Source: Denitrificimonas caeni
GTDB taxonomy: Bacteria > Pseudomonadota > Gammaproteobacteria > Pseudomonadales > Pseudomonadaceae
Assembly: GCF_905120345.1 (NCBI RefSeq)
Contig: NZ_CAJHOA010000001.1
Location: 620,001-684,000 of the forward strand
Direction: 5' to 3'
Length of the DNA stretch: 64,000 bases
Each line of letters starts with the position of its first letter. The first letter of the stretch is position 1. The translations under genes were made by a program, and so were the position numbers. The notes beneath the pieces are model-generated. The model was given only the letters and a program-made list of their open reading frames with translations. It did no database searches and was not told the DNA's origin. Below, piece after piece: positions 47,636-58,449 of this stretch.

Positions 47636-48804
47636 TCCTGCTCTCCTCGGGCGGCTGCAACCACTCGGATTGCTGCGTCACTTAAACTGCTAGCAGCAAT
47701 AATATTCAGTCCACTTTCAGCGAGTACTTTGCTACCAAGCGCTGCATTATTACCTTCTAAGCGCACCACCACTGGGACTTTCACTCCTACCTCTTTAACT
47801 GCGCCAATCACGCCTTCAGCAATCATATCGCAGCGCACAATACCGCCAAAAATATTAATGAAAACGGCTTTAACATTGCTGTCTGAAAGAATAATTTTAA
47901 AGGCTTCGGATACGCGCTCTTTGGTGGCGCCGCCGCCAACATCAAGAAAGTTTGCTGGTTTACCACCATGATGGTTCACGATATCCATGGTACCCATGGC
48001 TAAGCCTGCGCCATTAACCATGCAGCCGATATCGCCATCTAAAGCAACATAGTTCAGCTCAAATTCTGCTGCATGCGCTTCACGTGGATCATCTTGCCCA
48101 GGATCTCGCATCGCACGCAACTTAGGCTGACGATACAAAGCATTGCTATCAATAGTAATTTTGGCATCTAAACAATGCAGATGGCCGTCGGTTCTAATCA
48201 CTAACGGATTCACTTCGAGTAGAGCCACATCATGCTCAACAAAGAGTGTGGCTAAACTCAAGAAAATATTTGTAAACTGCTTAACTTGATCATCTTGCAA
48301 GCCTAATTTATAAGCTAAATAACGGCCTTGGAATGGCTGCGCGCCGATGGTCGGATCAATTGTCACCCGCAAAATCTTTTCAGGCGTCTCATTAGCTACT
48401 TTTTCAATATCGACCCCACCTTCAGTCGAAGCCATAAATACAACTCGACGTGAAGAACGATCCACCACTGCGCCTAAATATAGTTCTTTAACAAAGTCAG
48501 TGCAGGCTTCAACCAGAATACGGCTGACGGGCTGGCCATTCGCATCGGTTTGGTAGGTAACTAAGCGTTTACCTAGCCACTGCGCAGCAAAATCATGAGC
48601 ATCCTCAGGGCTAGTCACTAACTTAACGCCACCGGCCTTACCACGTCCGCCTGCATGCACTTGAGCTTTAACAACCCAACGCTCACCACCGATATCGTGA
48701 CAGGCTTGTGCAGCAGCTTCAGCTGTTTCCACAGCAAATCCAGTCGAAACTGGCAAACCATATTCAGCAAACAACTGTTTCGCTTGGTATTCATGAAGAT
48801 TCAT
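47632..48804 (-). CDS. sucC: Succinyl-CoA synthetase beta subunit
   Basis: A 390-residue ATP-grasp subunit. It begins [19 protein letters not shown], the invariant SucC N terminus, with [17 protein letters not shown] nucleotide-binding and the C-terminal [19 protein letters not shown] phosphorylation site region. Co-translated with sucD. A strong hairpin precedes it in the lpd-sucC gap. Confidence 0.97.
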   Translation of the reverse strand: MNLHEYQAKQLFAEYGLPVSTGFAVETAEAAAQACHDIGGERWVVKAQVHAGGRGKAGGVKLVTSPEDAHDFAAQWLGKRLVTYQTDANGQPVSRILVEACTDFVKELYLGAVVDRSSRRVVFMASTEGGVDIEKVANETPEKILRVTIDPTIGAQPFQGRYLAYKLGLQDDQVKQFTNIFLSLATLFVEHDVALLEVNPLVIRTDGHLHCLDAKITIDSNALYRQPKLRAMRDPGQDDPREAHAAEFELNYVALDGDIGCMVNGAGLAMGTMDIVNHHGGKPANFLDVGGGATKERVSEAFKIILSDSNVKAVFINIFGGIVRCDMIAEGVIGAVKEVGVKVPVVVRLEGNNAALGSKVLAESGLNIIAASSLSDAAIRVVAAARGEQE

Positions 48805-48930
48805 AAGGCCCTACCATTAATGTTAGATAATGCGTGATCTACCTAGAGCATAGAGTGTAGCGGCTATTGAAGTGTTTAATCAGCTCGCAAACCCAAATAA
48901 TTGCAGATTTATTTATATAAGGTAGATACA

Positions 48931-48956
48931 AAACCGCCCCTTAAAAGGGGCGGTTT
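48931..48956 (-). terminator. lpd-sucC intercistronic hairpin
   Basis: Perfect 12-bp stem (48931-48942 with 48945-48956) with a tiny loop, 6 bp after the lpd stop. The strand ends in TTTTG on the minus side, so it looks like an intrinsic terminator, but sucCD must be expressed from this transcript or from their own promoter in 48805-48930. Confidence 0.8.
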
Positions 48957-48961
48957 GTTGA

Positions 48962-50410
<1,449 letters not shown>

Positions 50411-50432
50411 TTATGCGGCATAGAGCCACGCA

Positions 50433-50463
50433 CTGCAGCCGCTTAACAAATAAGCGGCTGCAG
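50433..50463 (-). other. sucB-lpd intercistronic hairpin
   Basis: Perfect 13-bp stem (50433-50445 with 50451-50463), 5-nt loop, 6 bp after the sucB stop. No U-tract follows, so RNA processing or 3'-end protection is more likely than termination. Confidence 0.7.
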
Positions 50464-50468
50464 AATTA

Positions 50469-51677
50469 TCAGATATCCAGCAACAAACGAGCTGGGTCTT
50501 CTAACAAGTTTTTCATGGTGACAAGGAAAGTCACAGCTTCTTTGCCATCAATTAAACGGTGATCATAGGATAGTGCCAAATACATCATTGGTAAAATCAC
50601 TACTTCGCCATCTACCGCCATTGGCCGCTCTTGGATTTTGTGCATACCCAAAATAGCTGTTTGTGGTGGGTTAACGATTGGCGTTGATAATAAAGAACCG
50701 AATACACCACCGTTAGAAATAGTGAAGGTACCGCCGGTCATTTCTTCTAAAGTTAGTTTACCGTCTTTAGCTTTACGACCGTAGTTAGCAATGCCGCCTT
50801 CAATTTCTGCAAGGCTCATAAACTCTGCGTTACGCAATACCGGTACAACTAGACCACGGTCGCTTGATACAGCAACACCGATATCTTGGTAGCCGTGGTA
50901 AACAATATCTTTACCATCAATAGAAGAGTTCACACCAGGTTGGCGCTTCAGTGCTTCAACCGCTGCTTTAACGAAGAAAGACATAAAGCCTAAACGCACA
51001 CCGTTATGGGTCTTTTCAAACAAGTCTTTGTACTTGTTACGTAACTCCATAATTGGCTTCATATTGACTTCGTTAAACGTAGTCAACATCGCCATAGATG
51101 ATTGTGCTTCAACTAAACGCTCAGCAACTTTAGTACGCAATCGCGTCATAGGAACACGTTTTTCAACGCGATCACCCGCTGCGAACAATGGTGCTTCTGC
51201 CGCAGGAGCAGCTGCCTTAGGTGCAGCTGCGGCTGGTTTGTTAGCCACTGCTGCAACCGCATCCTCTTTAGTTACGCGACCATCTTTACCTGTACCTGGG
51301 ATAGCAGCAGGGTTCAGTGCGTTTTCTGCAGCAATTTTACGTGCCGCAGGTGACAAAATAGCGTCATCGCCAGCTGCAGTAGGAGCAGCTGCGCTTACTG
51401 CTGCAGCAGCCGCTGCAGGTGCGGGTGCTGAAGCAACTGCTTCAGTGTCTAAACGGCCTAATAACTGCGCACTTAATACAGTGTCGCCTTCGTTCGCTAC
51501 GATTTCAGTCAGTACGCCATCGGCTTCTGCTAAAACTTCCATAACAACTTTGTCAGTTTCGATATCAACGATCAGCTCATCACGCTTAACCGCGTCACCC
51601 ACTTGTTTGTGCCATGTCGCAACGGTGCCATCAGCGATCGACTCGGGAAATGCAGGGGCTTTAATTTCAATAGCCAT
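50469..51677 (-). CDS. sucB: Dihydrolipoyl succinyltransferase (E2 of 2-oxoglutarate dehydrogenase)
   Basis: A 402-residue E2 component. The lipoyl domain has the lipoylated Lys43 in [12 protein letters not shown], followed by an Ala-Pro linker, the E3-binding domain [21 protein letters not shown] (in part), a second Ala-rich linker and the catalytic domain with [19 protein letters not shown] near the C terminus. The 24-mer core delivers succinyl groups to CoA. Co-operates with SucA and Lpd encoded on either side. Confidence 0.97.
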   Translation of the reverse strand: MAIEIKAPAFPESIADGTVATWHKQVGDAVKRDELIVDIETDKVVMEVLAEADGVLTEIVANEGDTVLSAQLLGRLDTEAVASAPAPAAAAAAVSAAAPTAAGDDAILSPAARKIAAENALNPAAIPGTGKDGRVTKEDAVAAVANKPAAAAPKAAAPAAEAPLFAAGDRVEKRVPMTRLRTKVAERLVEAQSSMAMLTTFNEVNMKPIMELRNKYKDLFEKTHNGVRLGFMSFFVKAAVEALKRQPGVNSSIDGKDIVYHGYQDIGVAVSSDRGLVVPVLRNAEFMSLAEIEGGIANYGRKAKDGKLTLEEMTGGTFTISNGGVFGSLLSTPIVNPPQTAILGMHKIQERPMAVDGEVVILPMMYLALSYDHRLIDGKEAVTFLVTMKNLLEDPARLLLDI

Positions 51678-51711
51678 AGTAATCTGTTCCTATAAATTCG
51701 GTTGTTACGTA

Positions 51712-51740
51712 AAAGCCGCACTGATCGACAGTGCGGCTTT
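51712..51740 (-). other. sucA-sucB intercistronic hairpin
   Basis: Perfect 12-bp stem (51712-51723 with 51729-51740), 5-nt loop, followed on the minus strand by a short TTTT. It could attenuate sucB expression or stabilise the sucA 3' end. Confidence 0.7.
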
Positions 51741-51749
51741 CTCGCTGAG

Positions 51750-54581
51750 TTAAACGGTAAAGGCTTCTTGCAACAATTGCTCTTGTTGCTCGGCATGCAT
51801 TGATGCATAACCACACGCAGGTGAGGCAGAGGCAATACGACCGGCGTACTGCAACTGAATACCTGGCTTATTGGTCTGAGCGACACGATGCATATGGTGC
51901 TGACTGCAATACCAAGCACCTTGGTTCATTGGCTCTTCTTGACACCAAACAATGTGCTTCAGGTTTTTGTATTTAGCCAGCTCTTCACCTAAATCATCTT
52001 CAGGGAATGGATACAGTTGCTCAATACGTACAACCGCTATGTTATCCAGGCCTTCATTACGACGTTTTTCTAACAAATCGTAGTAAACCTTACCGCTACA
52101 CATCACCACACGATCAACTTTATCCGCATCCAACGTATCGATTTCACCAATAACATTCTGGAATGTGCCTTCCGCTAAGTCTTCCAAGGTTGAGATAGCC
52201 AACTTGTGACGTAGCAAAGATTTCGGTGTTAAAGCGATCAAAGGTTTACGCAATGGACGCACCGCTTGACGACGCAGCATATGGTAAACCTGTGCTGGCG
52301 TAGTCGGCACACATACTTGAATGTTGTGCTCAGCACACAATTGCAAGTAGCGCTCTAAACGAGCCGATGAGTGCTCTGGACCTTGTCCTTCGTAACCATG
52401 CGGTAATAACATCGTTAAGCCAGATAAACGGCCCCACTTGGTTTCACCACTGGTAATAAACTGGTCAATTACAACCTGTGCACCGTTGGCGAAGTCACCA
52501 AACTGCGCTTCCCAGATCACCAATGCATTAGGCATGGTGCTGGCATAGCCGTATTCGAATGCTAAAACTGCTTCTTCGGAGAGGAAGGAGTCATACAAGT
52601 CAAAGCGAGGCTGATCTTTATAAAGGTTTTGCAAACCAATATAAGTTTCACCATCTTTCTGATTGTGCAAAGTAGCATGACGGTGCGAGAAGGTACCGCG
52701 ACCCACGTCTTGACCGGTGAAACGAATCGGATAGCCTTCAAATAACAAAGTGGCATAGGCAGTTGTTTCTGCAAAGCCCCAGTTAATTGGTAAGCCACCG
52801 GCAGCCATTTTTTGGCGATCTTCAAGAATCTTAGCCACTTGACGCTGTACAACAAAGCCATCCGGCGTTTCTTGTAACTTAAGCGCAAGTTCTTGCAAGG
52901 TTTTCAGATCAAAGCGGGTATCAAAGCGCGGAGTCCACTTATGACCTAGATACGGACGCCAATCAACAAACAACTCTTTGTTCGGCTCTTTAACTAAGCT
53001 TTGTACAACGTGTAAACCGTTGTCGAGCGCGGTACGATATTCATCACTTAACGCCTGAACTTGCTCAACCGTTTGCACGCCATCTTGAACCAATGAATCA
53101 GCATACAGTTCACGTGTTGTGCGCTGCTTGCTGATCAACTGATACATTAATGGCTGAGTACCGCTCGGCTCATCCGCTTCGTTATGACCGCGACGACGGT
53201 AACAAACCAAGTCAATAACGATGTCTCGCTTAAACTGCATACGGTAATCAATCGCGAGTTGAGTCACAAACAACACAGCTTCTGGATCATCACCGTTGAC
53301 GTGTAAAATAGGCGCCTGAATCATTTTCGCAACATCAGTTGCGTATTCAGTTGAACGCGTATCTTCAGGCTTGCTAGTGGTGAAGCCCACTTGGTTGTTG
53401 ATTACAACGCGAATGGTACCGCCCGTTTTGAAACCACGGGTTTGTGACATTTGGAAAGTTTCCAGCACTACGCCCTGCCCTGCAAATGCAGAGTCACCAT
53501 GGATAGTCACTGGAACAACTTTATCGCCATCGGGATCATTACGGCGGTCTTGACGAGCGCGCACAGATCCTTCAACAACTGGAGATACGATCTCAAGGTG
53601 CGATGGGTTAAAGCTTAGTGCCAAGTGAACTTCGCCACCTGGAGTCATGACGTTAGATGAAAAACCTTGGTGGTACTTAACGTCACCTGAGGCTAAACCC
53701 TCAACACGTTTACCATCAAACTCATCAAATAAATCACGAGGATTTTTACCGTAGGTATTCACTAGAACGTTAAGACGTCCACGGTGTGCCATACCTACAA
53801 CAATTTCTTTGGCACCGTACGAACCTGAACGCTGAATAATCTCATCCATTAATGGAATCAGACTTTCGCCACCTTCAAGACCAAAGCGCTTAGTACCGGG
53901 GTATTTAGTGCCCAAGTATTTTTCCAGACCTTCACCGGCAGTCAAACGCTCAAGAATATGCGTACGAACTTCTGCTGAGAAACCTGGACGACTGCGCACG
54001 CTTTCCAGACGCTGCTGGAACCAACGGCGCTGCTCTGAATCAACGATATGGGTAAACTCAGCACCTATAGTGCGGCAATATGTATCTTGCAATGCCTGCT
54101 GAATCTCACGTAACGTGGCTTCTTCTTTGCCGATATTTAAATCGCCAGTACGAAACACGCTATCGAGATCAGCATCGGTTAAACCGTAATGTTGTACAGT
54201 CAAGTCAGCCTGCATCGGGCGTACCCATAACCCTAACGGGTCAAGCTGTGAGGCTTGATGGCCACGCATACGATAGGCTTGGATTAAACGGAGCACCTCA
54301 ACTTGCTTTTTCTCATGTTCAGTGCTGATGCTGCCAGCAGAAACTGGCTGAGCTCGTCTTTGGTTTTTCGCCAATAAGACAAATTGATCACGAACTGTAG
54401 AGTGCGACACATCAGTACTTAAACCACCATCGGCAGGCAGTTTTTGAAAATAAGTACGCCACTCTTCCGATACTGAGTTCGGATCGTGCAGGTAGAGTTC
54501 ATATAGCTCTTCCACATAGGCAGCATTTCCACCGGATAGGTGGGCGCTGCTCCACATGCGCTGCATTACGCTTTCTTGCAT
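51750..54581 (-). CDS. sucA: 2-oxoglutarate dehydrogenase E1 component
   Basis: A 943-residue thiamine-diphosphate enzyme that decarboxylates 2-oxoglutarate. The start MQESVMQRMW is that of other Pseudomonas SucA proteins. It has the HGDSAFAGQGVVLETFQMSQ segment (in part), the thiamine-binding DLVCYRRRGHNEADEP, and the GTFSHRHATLHNQ region. Its ribosome-binding site AAGGG lies inside a short hairpin, discussed separately. Forms the OGDH complex with SucB and Lpd. Confidence 0.97.
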   Translation of the reverse strand: MQESVMQRMWSSAHLSGGNAAYVEELYELYLHDPNSVSEEWRTYFQKLPADGGLSTDVSHSTVRDQFVLLAKNQRRAQPVSAGSISTEHEKKQVEVLRLIQAYRMRGHQASQLDPLGLWVRPMQADLTVQHYGLTDADLDSVFRTGDLNIGKEEATLREIQQALQDTYCRTIGAEFTHIVDSEQRRWFQQRLESVRSRPGFSAEVRTHILERLTAGEGLEKYLGTKYPGTKRFGLEGGESLIPLMDEIIQRSGSYGAKEIVVGMAHRGRLNVLVNTYGKNPRDLFDEFDGKRVEGLASGDVKYHQGFSSNVMTPGGEVHLALSFNPSHLEIVSPVVEGSVRARQDRRNDPDGDKVVPVTIHGDSAFAGQGVVLETFQMSQTRGFKTGGTIRVVINNQVGFTTSKPEDTRSTEYATDVAKMIQAPILHVNGDDPEAVLFVTQLAIDYRMQFKRDIVIDLVCYRRRGHNEADEPSGTQPLMYQLISKQRTTRELYADSLVQDGVQTVEQVQALSDEYRTALDNGLHVVQSLVKEPNKELFVDWRPYLGHKWTPRFDTRFDLKTLQELALKLQETPDGFVVQRQVAKILEDRQKMAAGGLPINWGFAETTAYATLLFEGYPIRFTGQDVGRGTFSHRHATLHNQKDGETYIGLQNLYKDQPRFDLYDSFLSEEAVLAFEYGYASTMPNALVIWEAQFGDFANGAQVVIDQFITSGETKWGRLSGLTMLLPHGYEGQGPEHSSARLERYLQLCAEHNIQVCVPTTPAQVYHMLRRQAVRPLRKPLIALTPKSLLRHKLAISTLEDLAEGTFQNVIGEIDTLDADKVDRVVMCSGKVYYDLLEKRRNEGLDNIAVVRIEQLYPFPEDDLGEELAKYKNLKHIVWCQEEPMNQGAWYCSQHHMHRVAQTNKPGIQLQYAGRIASASPACGYASMHAEQQEQLLQEAFTV

Positions 54582-54584
54582 GCT

Positions 54585-54725
54585 AGGTCACCCTTGATAA
54601 GGGGGACGCTACCGGCATGGAAACTTAATGGCCTTAAGTCACAAACAGCGACTTGGGTAAAGCCACTACGATTCCCGCAGATAGTCCGGGTACCAGCCCG
54701 GATGCCCCTGCTGGTCGTCAATTGC
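54585..54725 (-). promoter_or_regulatory. Structured sucA leader, probably the sucA-II RNA motif
   Basis: The minus-strand leader of sucA holds a hairpin TCCGGG-CTGGTA-CCCGGA (54685-54702) and, next to the start, CCCTT-ATC-AAGGG (54591-54603) in which the AAGGG is the sucA ribosome-binding site. A sucA-II RNA motif is known upstream of sucA in Pseudomonadales; placement and structure fit, but the match was judged by eye. Opening of the last hairpin would control translation. Confidence 0.6.
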
Positions 54726-54762
54726 GTTTTGAAGAAAGCTTTGTAAGCAATTCTTCGTTTAA

Positions 54763-54796
54763 AGCCACTTATATGAAGGTACTCATATAAGTGGCT
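54763..54796 (-). other. sdhB-sucA intercistronic hairpin
   Basis: Perfect 14-bp stem (54763-54776 with 54783-54796), 6-nt loop, 30 bp after the sdhB stop and upstream of the sucA leader. The following minus-strand TTTAAA is a poor U-tract. It may end part of the sdh transcripts or mark RNA processing. Confidence 0.7.
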
Positions 54797-54825
54797 AAAG
54801 AATTCACAACATTAATTGTTATGAA

Positions 54826-55545
54826 TTAAGTACCACTTTGCAACAACATCTCACGAATATGACCAATCGCCCGTGTTGGGTTAAGGCCTTTCGGACAAAC
54901 GTTGACACAGTTCATAATATTATGGCAACGGAATACGCTGAACGGGTCATCGAGACGCGCCAAACGCTCTTGCGTCTGAGTGTCACGAGTATCTGCTAAG
55001 AAACGATAGGCTTGCAGCAACGCTGCTGGGCCTAAGAACTTATCAGGGTTCCACCAAAATGACGGACAACCAGTTGAGCAGCATGCGCATAAAATGCACT
55101 CATACAACCCATCTAATTTTTCACGATCAGCTGGCGACTGCAAGCGCTCGATCCCTGGCGCAGGCGTATCGTTTTGCAAGTATGGCTGAACTTTTTCGTA
55201 CTGCTTGTAGAAGATGCTCATATCTACAGCGAGGTCACGAATAATTGGCAAACCAGGCAATGGTCGTATAACCAATTTACCATTTTTGACTACAGTCGAT
55301 AATGGTGTAATACAAGCTAAGCCGTTTTTACCAGCAATGTTCATACCGTCAGAACCACACACACCTTCACGGCATGAGCGACGATACGACATACTCTCAT
55401 CCTGCTCTTTAATCAGAGCGAGAACGTCGAGCACCATCATGTCTTTGCCATCAATGTCTACATTGAAGTCCTGCATGAAAGGCGCAGAGTTAACATCTGG
55501 GTTGTAGCGGTAAACGCTTACTTGCAATATTTTAGGCAACGTCAT
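54826..55545 (-). CDS. sdhB: Succinate dehydrogenase iron-sulfur subunit
   Basis: A 239-residue subunit carrying three clusters: the 2Fe-2S ligands in SCREGVCGSDG and LAC, then CILCACCSTGCPSFWW and CHNIMNCVNVCPKGLNPTRA for the 4Fe-4S and 3Fe-4S clusters. It passes electrons from SdhA flavin to quinone at SdhC/D. Eleven bases separate it from sdhA. Confidence 0.97.
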   Translation of the reverse strand: MTLPKILQVSVYRYNPDVNSAPFMQDFNVDIDGKDMMVLDVLALIKEQDESMSYRRSCREGVCGSDGMNIAGKNGLACITPLSTVVKNGKLVIRPLPGLPIIRDLAVDMSIFYKQYEKVQPYLQNDTPAPGIERLQSPADREKLDGLYECILCACCSTGCPSFWWNPDKFLGPAALLQAYRFLADTRDTQTQERLARLDDPFSVFRCHNIMNCVNVCPKGLNPTRAIGHIREMLLQSGT

Positions 55546-55556
55546 CGTAATAACCC

Positions 55557-57344
55557 TTAATATTTACGTTCTTGAGGTATGAAGTGTTCAGCATCTTTTT
55601 CAACTGCAGCTGAAAGTGTGAAGTTCACTGCACGTTTGCCGACAGTTTTAGTGGCCGGGAAATACATGCTGTGGCACAACCAGTTTTCGTCATCACGGCT
55701 TTCGTAGTCTTCACGAGCGTGTGCTCCGCGCGACTCAGTACGAGCTTCTGCAGCAATCGCAGTTGCTTCTGCCACTTCAAAGAGGTTTTGCAACTCAAGA
55801 GCTTCAATACGCGCAGTGTTAAATGCATTGCTCTTGTCGTTGATTTTCACATTTTTGATGCGCTCACCTAATGTCGCAAGCTCAGCAATACCTTTTTTCA
55901 TGTATTCGCCAGTACGGAATACACCAAAGTAGTTCTGCATGCAGTTTTGCAGTTCTTTACGCAAAGGAGCAACGTCTTCGCCTGTAGTGCGCTCGTTGAG
56001 TGCAGCTAGACGCGCAAGAGATCTCTCAATATCACTCTCGCTAGCAGGACGCGCTTCAACACCGTCACGCAGGCTCTTCTCAAGATAGATACCTGCTGCA
56101 CGACCAAATACCACTAAGTCAAGCAGTGAGTTACCACCCAGACGGTTCGCACCGTGTACAGACACAGAGGTCACTTCACCTACAGCAAACAGACCTTCAA
56201 CGATGTTATCGTTACCTTCTGCATCTTGCGCAATGGCTTGACCATGAATGTTAGTGGCAATACCACCCATCATGTAGTGACAGGTTGGTACAACTGGAAT
56301 CGGCGCAACCACTGGGTCAACGTGAGCAAAGGTAATCGACAGCTCACAAATACCAGGTAGACGACTGTGCAGAACTTCCTCACCAAGGTGGTCAAGTTTC
56401 AGCAGTACGTGGTCGCCATTCGGGCCACAACCGTTACCCGCTAAAATCTCTTTAACCATAGAACGTGCAACAACATCACGTCCAGCAAGGTCTTTAGCGT
56501 TCGGCGCATAACGCTCCATGAAACGCTCGCCATGCTTATTGATTAAGTAGCCACCTTCACCACGGCAACCTTCAGTTACCAAGGTACCCGCGCCAGCAAT
56601 ACCGGTCGGGTGGAACTGCCACATTTCCATATCTTGCACAGGCACACCAGCACGTAACGCCATACCCACACCGTCACCAGTGTTAATCAGTGCGTTAGTG
56701 GTTGATGCAAAGATACGTCCTGCACCACCGGTCGCCAAAACAACGGCTTTAGCACGGATATGCACAACTTCACCGGTTTCAATGCAGATGGCAATAACAC
56801 CAACCACTGCGCCGTCTTCGTTTTTGACCAAGTCAACGGCATACCATTCATTTAAGAACGTAGTGCCATGCTTTAAGTTGGCTTGATACAGAGTGTGCAA
56901 CAGCGCATGACCGGTACGGTCAGCGGCGGCACAGGTACGTGCAGCCTGACCACCACGACCATAGTCTTTCGACTGACCGCCGAATGGACGCTGATAAATA
57001 CGACCTTTCTCAGTACGTGAGAACGGCAAACCCATATGCTCAAGCTCATAAACAGCTTCTGGGCCTACAGAACACATGTATTCGATAGCGTCTTGGTCAC
57101 CGATATAGTCGGAACCTTTAACGGTATCGTACATGTGCCAACGCCAATCATCATTCGGATCATCTGAAGCGATTGCGCAGGTAATACCACCTTGAGCAGA
57201 CACAGTGTGCGAGCGCGTAGGAAACACTTTAGTTACTACGGCTGTTTTATGTCCACCTTGAGCTAACTGCAGTGACGCACGCATACCCGCGCCGCCGCCA
57301 CCAATAATAATGGCATCATAAGAAATTGTACGAATACTGGCCAT
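55557..57344 (-). CDS. sdhA: Succinate dehydrogenase flavoprotein subunit
   Basis: A 595-residue flavoprotein. The FAD-linked histidine lies in [12 protein letters not shown]; substrate-binding [24 protein letters not shown] and the catalytic [16 protein letters not shown] region are present, with the C-terminal [13 protein letters not shown]. Works with SdhB, SdhC and SdhD as respiratory complex II and in the TCA cycle. Confidence 0.97.
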   Translation of the reverse strand: MASIRTISYDAIIIGGGGAGMRASLQLAQGGHKTAVVTKVFPTRSHTVSAQGGITCAIASDDPNDDWRWHMYDTVKGSDYIGDQDAIEYMCSVGPEAVYELEHMGLPFSRTEKGRIYQRPFGGQSKDYGRGGQAARTCAAADRTGHALLHTLYQANLKHGTTFLNEWYAVDLVKNEDGAVVGVIAICIETGEVVHIRAKAVVLATGGAGRIFASTTNALINTGDGVGMALRAGVPVQDMEMWQFHPTGIAGAGTLVTEGCRGEGGYLINKHGERFMERYAPNAKDLAGRDVVARSMVKEILAGNGCGPNGDHVLLKLDHLGEEVLHSRLPGICELSITFAHVDPVVAPIPVVPTCHYMMGGIATNIHGQAIAQDAEGNDNIVEGLFAVGEVTSVSVHGANRLGGNSLLDLVVFGRAAGIYLEKSLRDGVEARPASESDIERSLARLAALNERTTGEDVAPLRKELQNCMQNYFGVFRTGEYMKKGIAELATLGERIKNVKINDKSNAFNTARIEALELQNLFEVAEATAIAAEARTESRGAHAREDYESRDDENWLCHSMYFPATKTVGKRAVNFTLSAAVEKDAEHFIPQERKY

Positions 57345-57347
57345 GAA

Positions 57348-57716
57348 TCAAATTCCCCACAGAATCTGTACGCCCCAGACGAACAGTACGAACATAATTA
57401 CGCCGCACAGTGCTTGGACTAAAAATCGAACACCTGTTGCCCATTTGCCTAATGTCATGGGCGTTAGATAGTCAGTAGTAACAGACCACAGTCCGATCCA
57501 AGCATGTGCGCTTAGTGCGACTAGGCTCATTAAACTAAAGATGCGCATCCAGCTGTTTGCAAACAGCCCTTGCCACTCGGCATAGCCCATTCCCGGGTTT
57601 GCTAAAATATAACCCAACAGGAACAGGGAGTAAGCAGCCAATACCACAGCTGTTACTCGCTGAGCCATCCAGTCATACAGACCAGATCGAGAGAAGTTCG
57701 TTACGTTAGTTACCAT
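57348..57716 (-). CDS. sdhD: Succinate dehydrogenase membrane anchor subunit
   Basis: A 122-residue anchor with three hydrophobic segments. LYDWMAQRVTAVVLAAYSLF contains the quinone- and haem-site arginine and nearby residues, and LSAHAWIGLWSVTTDYL carries the haem-ligand histidine and a quinone-site tyrosine. It overlaps sdhC by 7 bp and is 3 bp from sdhA. Confidence 0.95.
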   Translation of the reverse strand: MVTNVTNFSRSGLYDWMAQRVTAVVLAAYSLFLLGYILANPGMGYAEWQGLFANSWMRIFSLMSLVALSAHAWIGLWSVTTDYLTPMTLGKWATGVRFLVQALCGVIMFVLFVWGVQILWGI

Positions 57717-58084
57717 ATCCAGACTCCCATCAATACAATCAGTATGGCTGAAATAATAAAGACTAAATTAGCACCTAACTTACCGCTTTCCAGCGATACA
57801 CCGATATCCAAATCCATAATCAAATGGCGGATACCAGCTGTTAAGTGGTACATCAGTCCAGAGAGAAGACCCCAAACAACAAATTTGGCCAGCGGACTGG
57901 TCAAGCACTCTTTCACTTCGGCAAACCCTTGCTCTGAGACAAGCGATTTATCGAGTCCATAGAGCAGCACAGCAATACCTACAAACAGGATAACACCTGT
58001 AATTCTGTGCAAAATGGAAGAAATGGCAGTATTTGGGAGTTTTATAGTCCTAAGATCTAGGTTTACAGGTCGTTGGCTATTCAC
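57710..58084 (-). CDS. sdhC: Succinate dehydrogenase cytochrome b556 subunit
   Basis: With a GTG start at 58084 the product is 124 residues (NSQRPVNLDLRTIKLPNTAI at the N terminus), the usual SdhC beginning. SILHRITGVILF carries quinone-site residues and the second helix MYHLTAGIRHLIMDLD the haem-ligand histidine. The frame is open upstream for 33 more codons, but these translate the structured leader and have no family resemblance. The Shine-Dalgarno is weak. First gene of sdhCDAB-sucAB-lpd-sucCD. Confidence 0.92.
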   Translation of the reverse strand: MNSQRPVNLDLRTIKLPNTAISSILHRITGVILFVGIAVLLYGLDKSLVSEQGFAEVKECLTSPLAKFVVWGLLSGLMYHLTAGIRHLIMDLDIGVSLESGKLGANLVFIISAILIVLMGVWIW

Positions 58085-58205
58085 GGCGTATTCACACTTA
58101 GAGAGCCCTAAACTGCAGGGCGAGTTGTCGGGAAGGCACTTACAAGAAGTACCCGTCACCATCGGAGTGACGACCGTCAGCAAGGCAAAAGCCTCTGTCG
58201 GTCAG
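58085..58205 (-). promoter_or_regulatory. Structured sdhC 5' leader with three hairpins
   Basis: From the predicted transcription start (about 58205) to the GTG the minus strand can form three hairpins in a row: A (58172-58203, GACCG/CGGTC with inner AGGC/GCCT), B (58154-58172, perfect 6 bp CGTCAC/GTGACG) and C (58105-58121, GCCCT/AGGGC). A leader of about 120 nt with this much structure suggests control at the RNA level, for example by a small RNA. This is inferred. Confidence 0.55.
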
Positions 58206-58211
58206 CAACCG

Positions 58212-58241
58212 AGTATAGTGCAAAAAACACTAAAATGACAA
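58212..58241 (-). promoter_or_regulatory. sdhC promoter
   Basis: On the minus strand -35 TTGTCA (58236-58241) and -10 TATACT (58212-58217) are separated by 18 bp. Predicted start near 58205, giving the 120-nt leader. It should drive the whole sdh-suc operon. Confidence 0.65.
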
Positions 58242-58365
58242 CGCAAATGCATTCGCCTAAATGCGCATTGCTCGCCTTTGACATTTAGCGTAAATATCTA
58301 TACGTGAAATTTTTAGATCGAGATAATTGTTCTTTCAAAGATTGCACTGTAAGAAGCAGTACAAA

Positions 58366-58393
58366 TTGACATTAGCTGTTATCTCACTATTAT
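58366..58393 (+). promoter_or_regulatory. gltA: gltA promoter
   Basis: -35 TTGACA (58366-58371), 16 bp, -10 TATTAT (58388-58393); start codon at 58450 with ribosome-binding site AGGAGG. A G+C-rich inverted segment CGGGCCC/GGGGCCG (58397-58419) lies in the leader. Between this promoter and the sdhC promoter (58242-58365) no further element is recognised. Confidence 0.65.
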
Positions 58394-58449
58394 ATCGCGG
58401 GCCCTGCGTGGGGGGCCGTGATGATTCCAAGCATAACTAGGAGGCCACA

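Noticed and set aside
51028-51753. A 241-codon frame opposite sucB
   Set aside because: It is the mirror of the Ala-rich linker and lipoyl domains of sucB; Ser/Ala/Thr-rich without ribosome-binding site or family resemblance.
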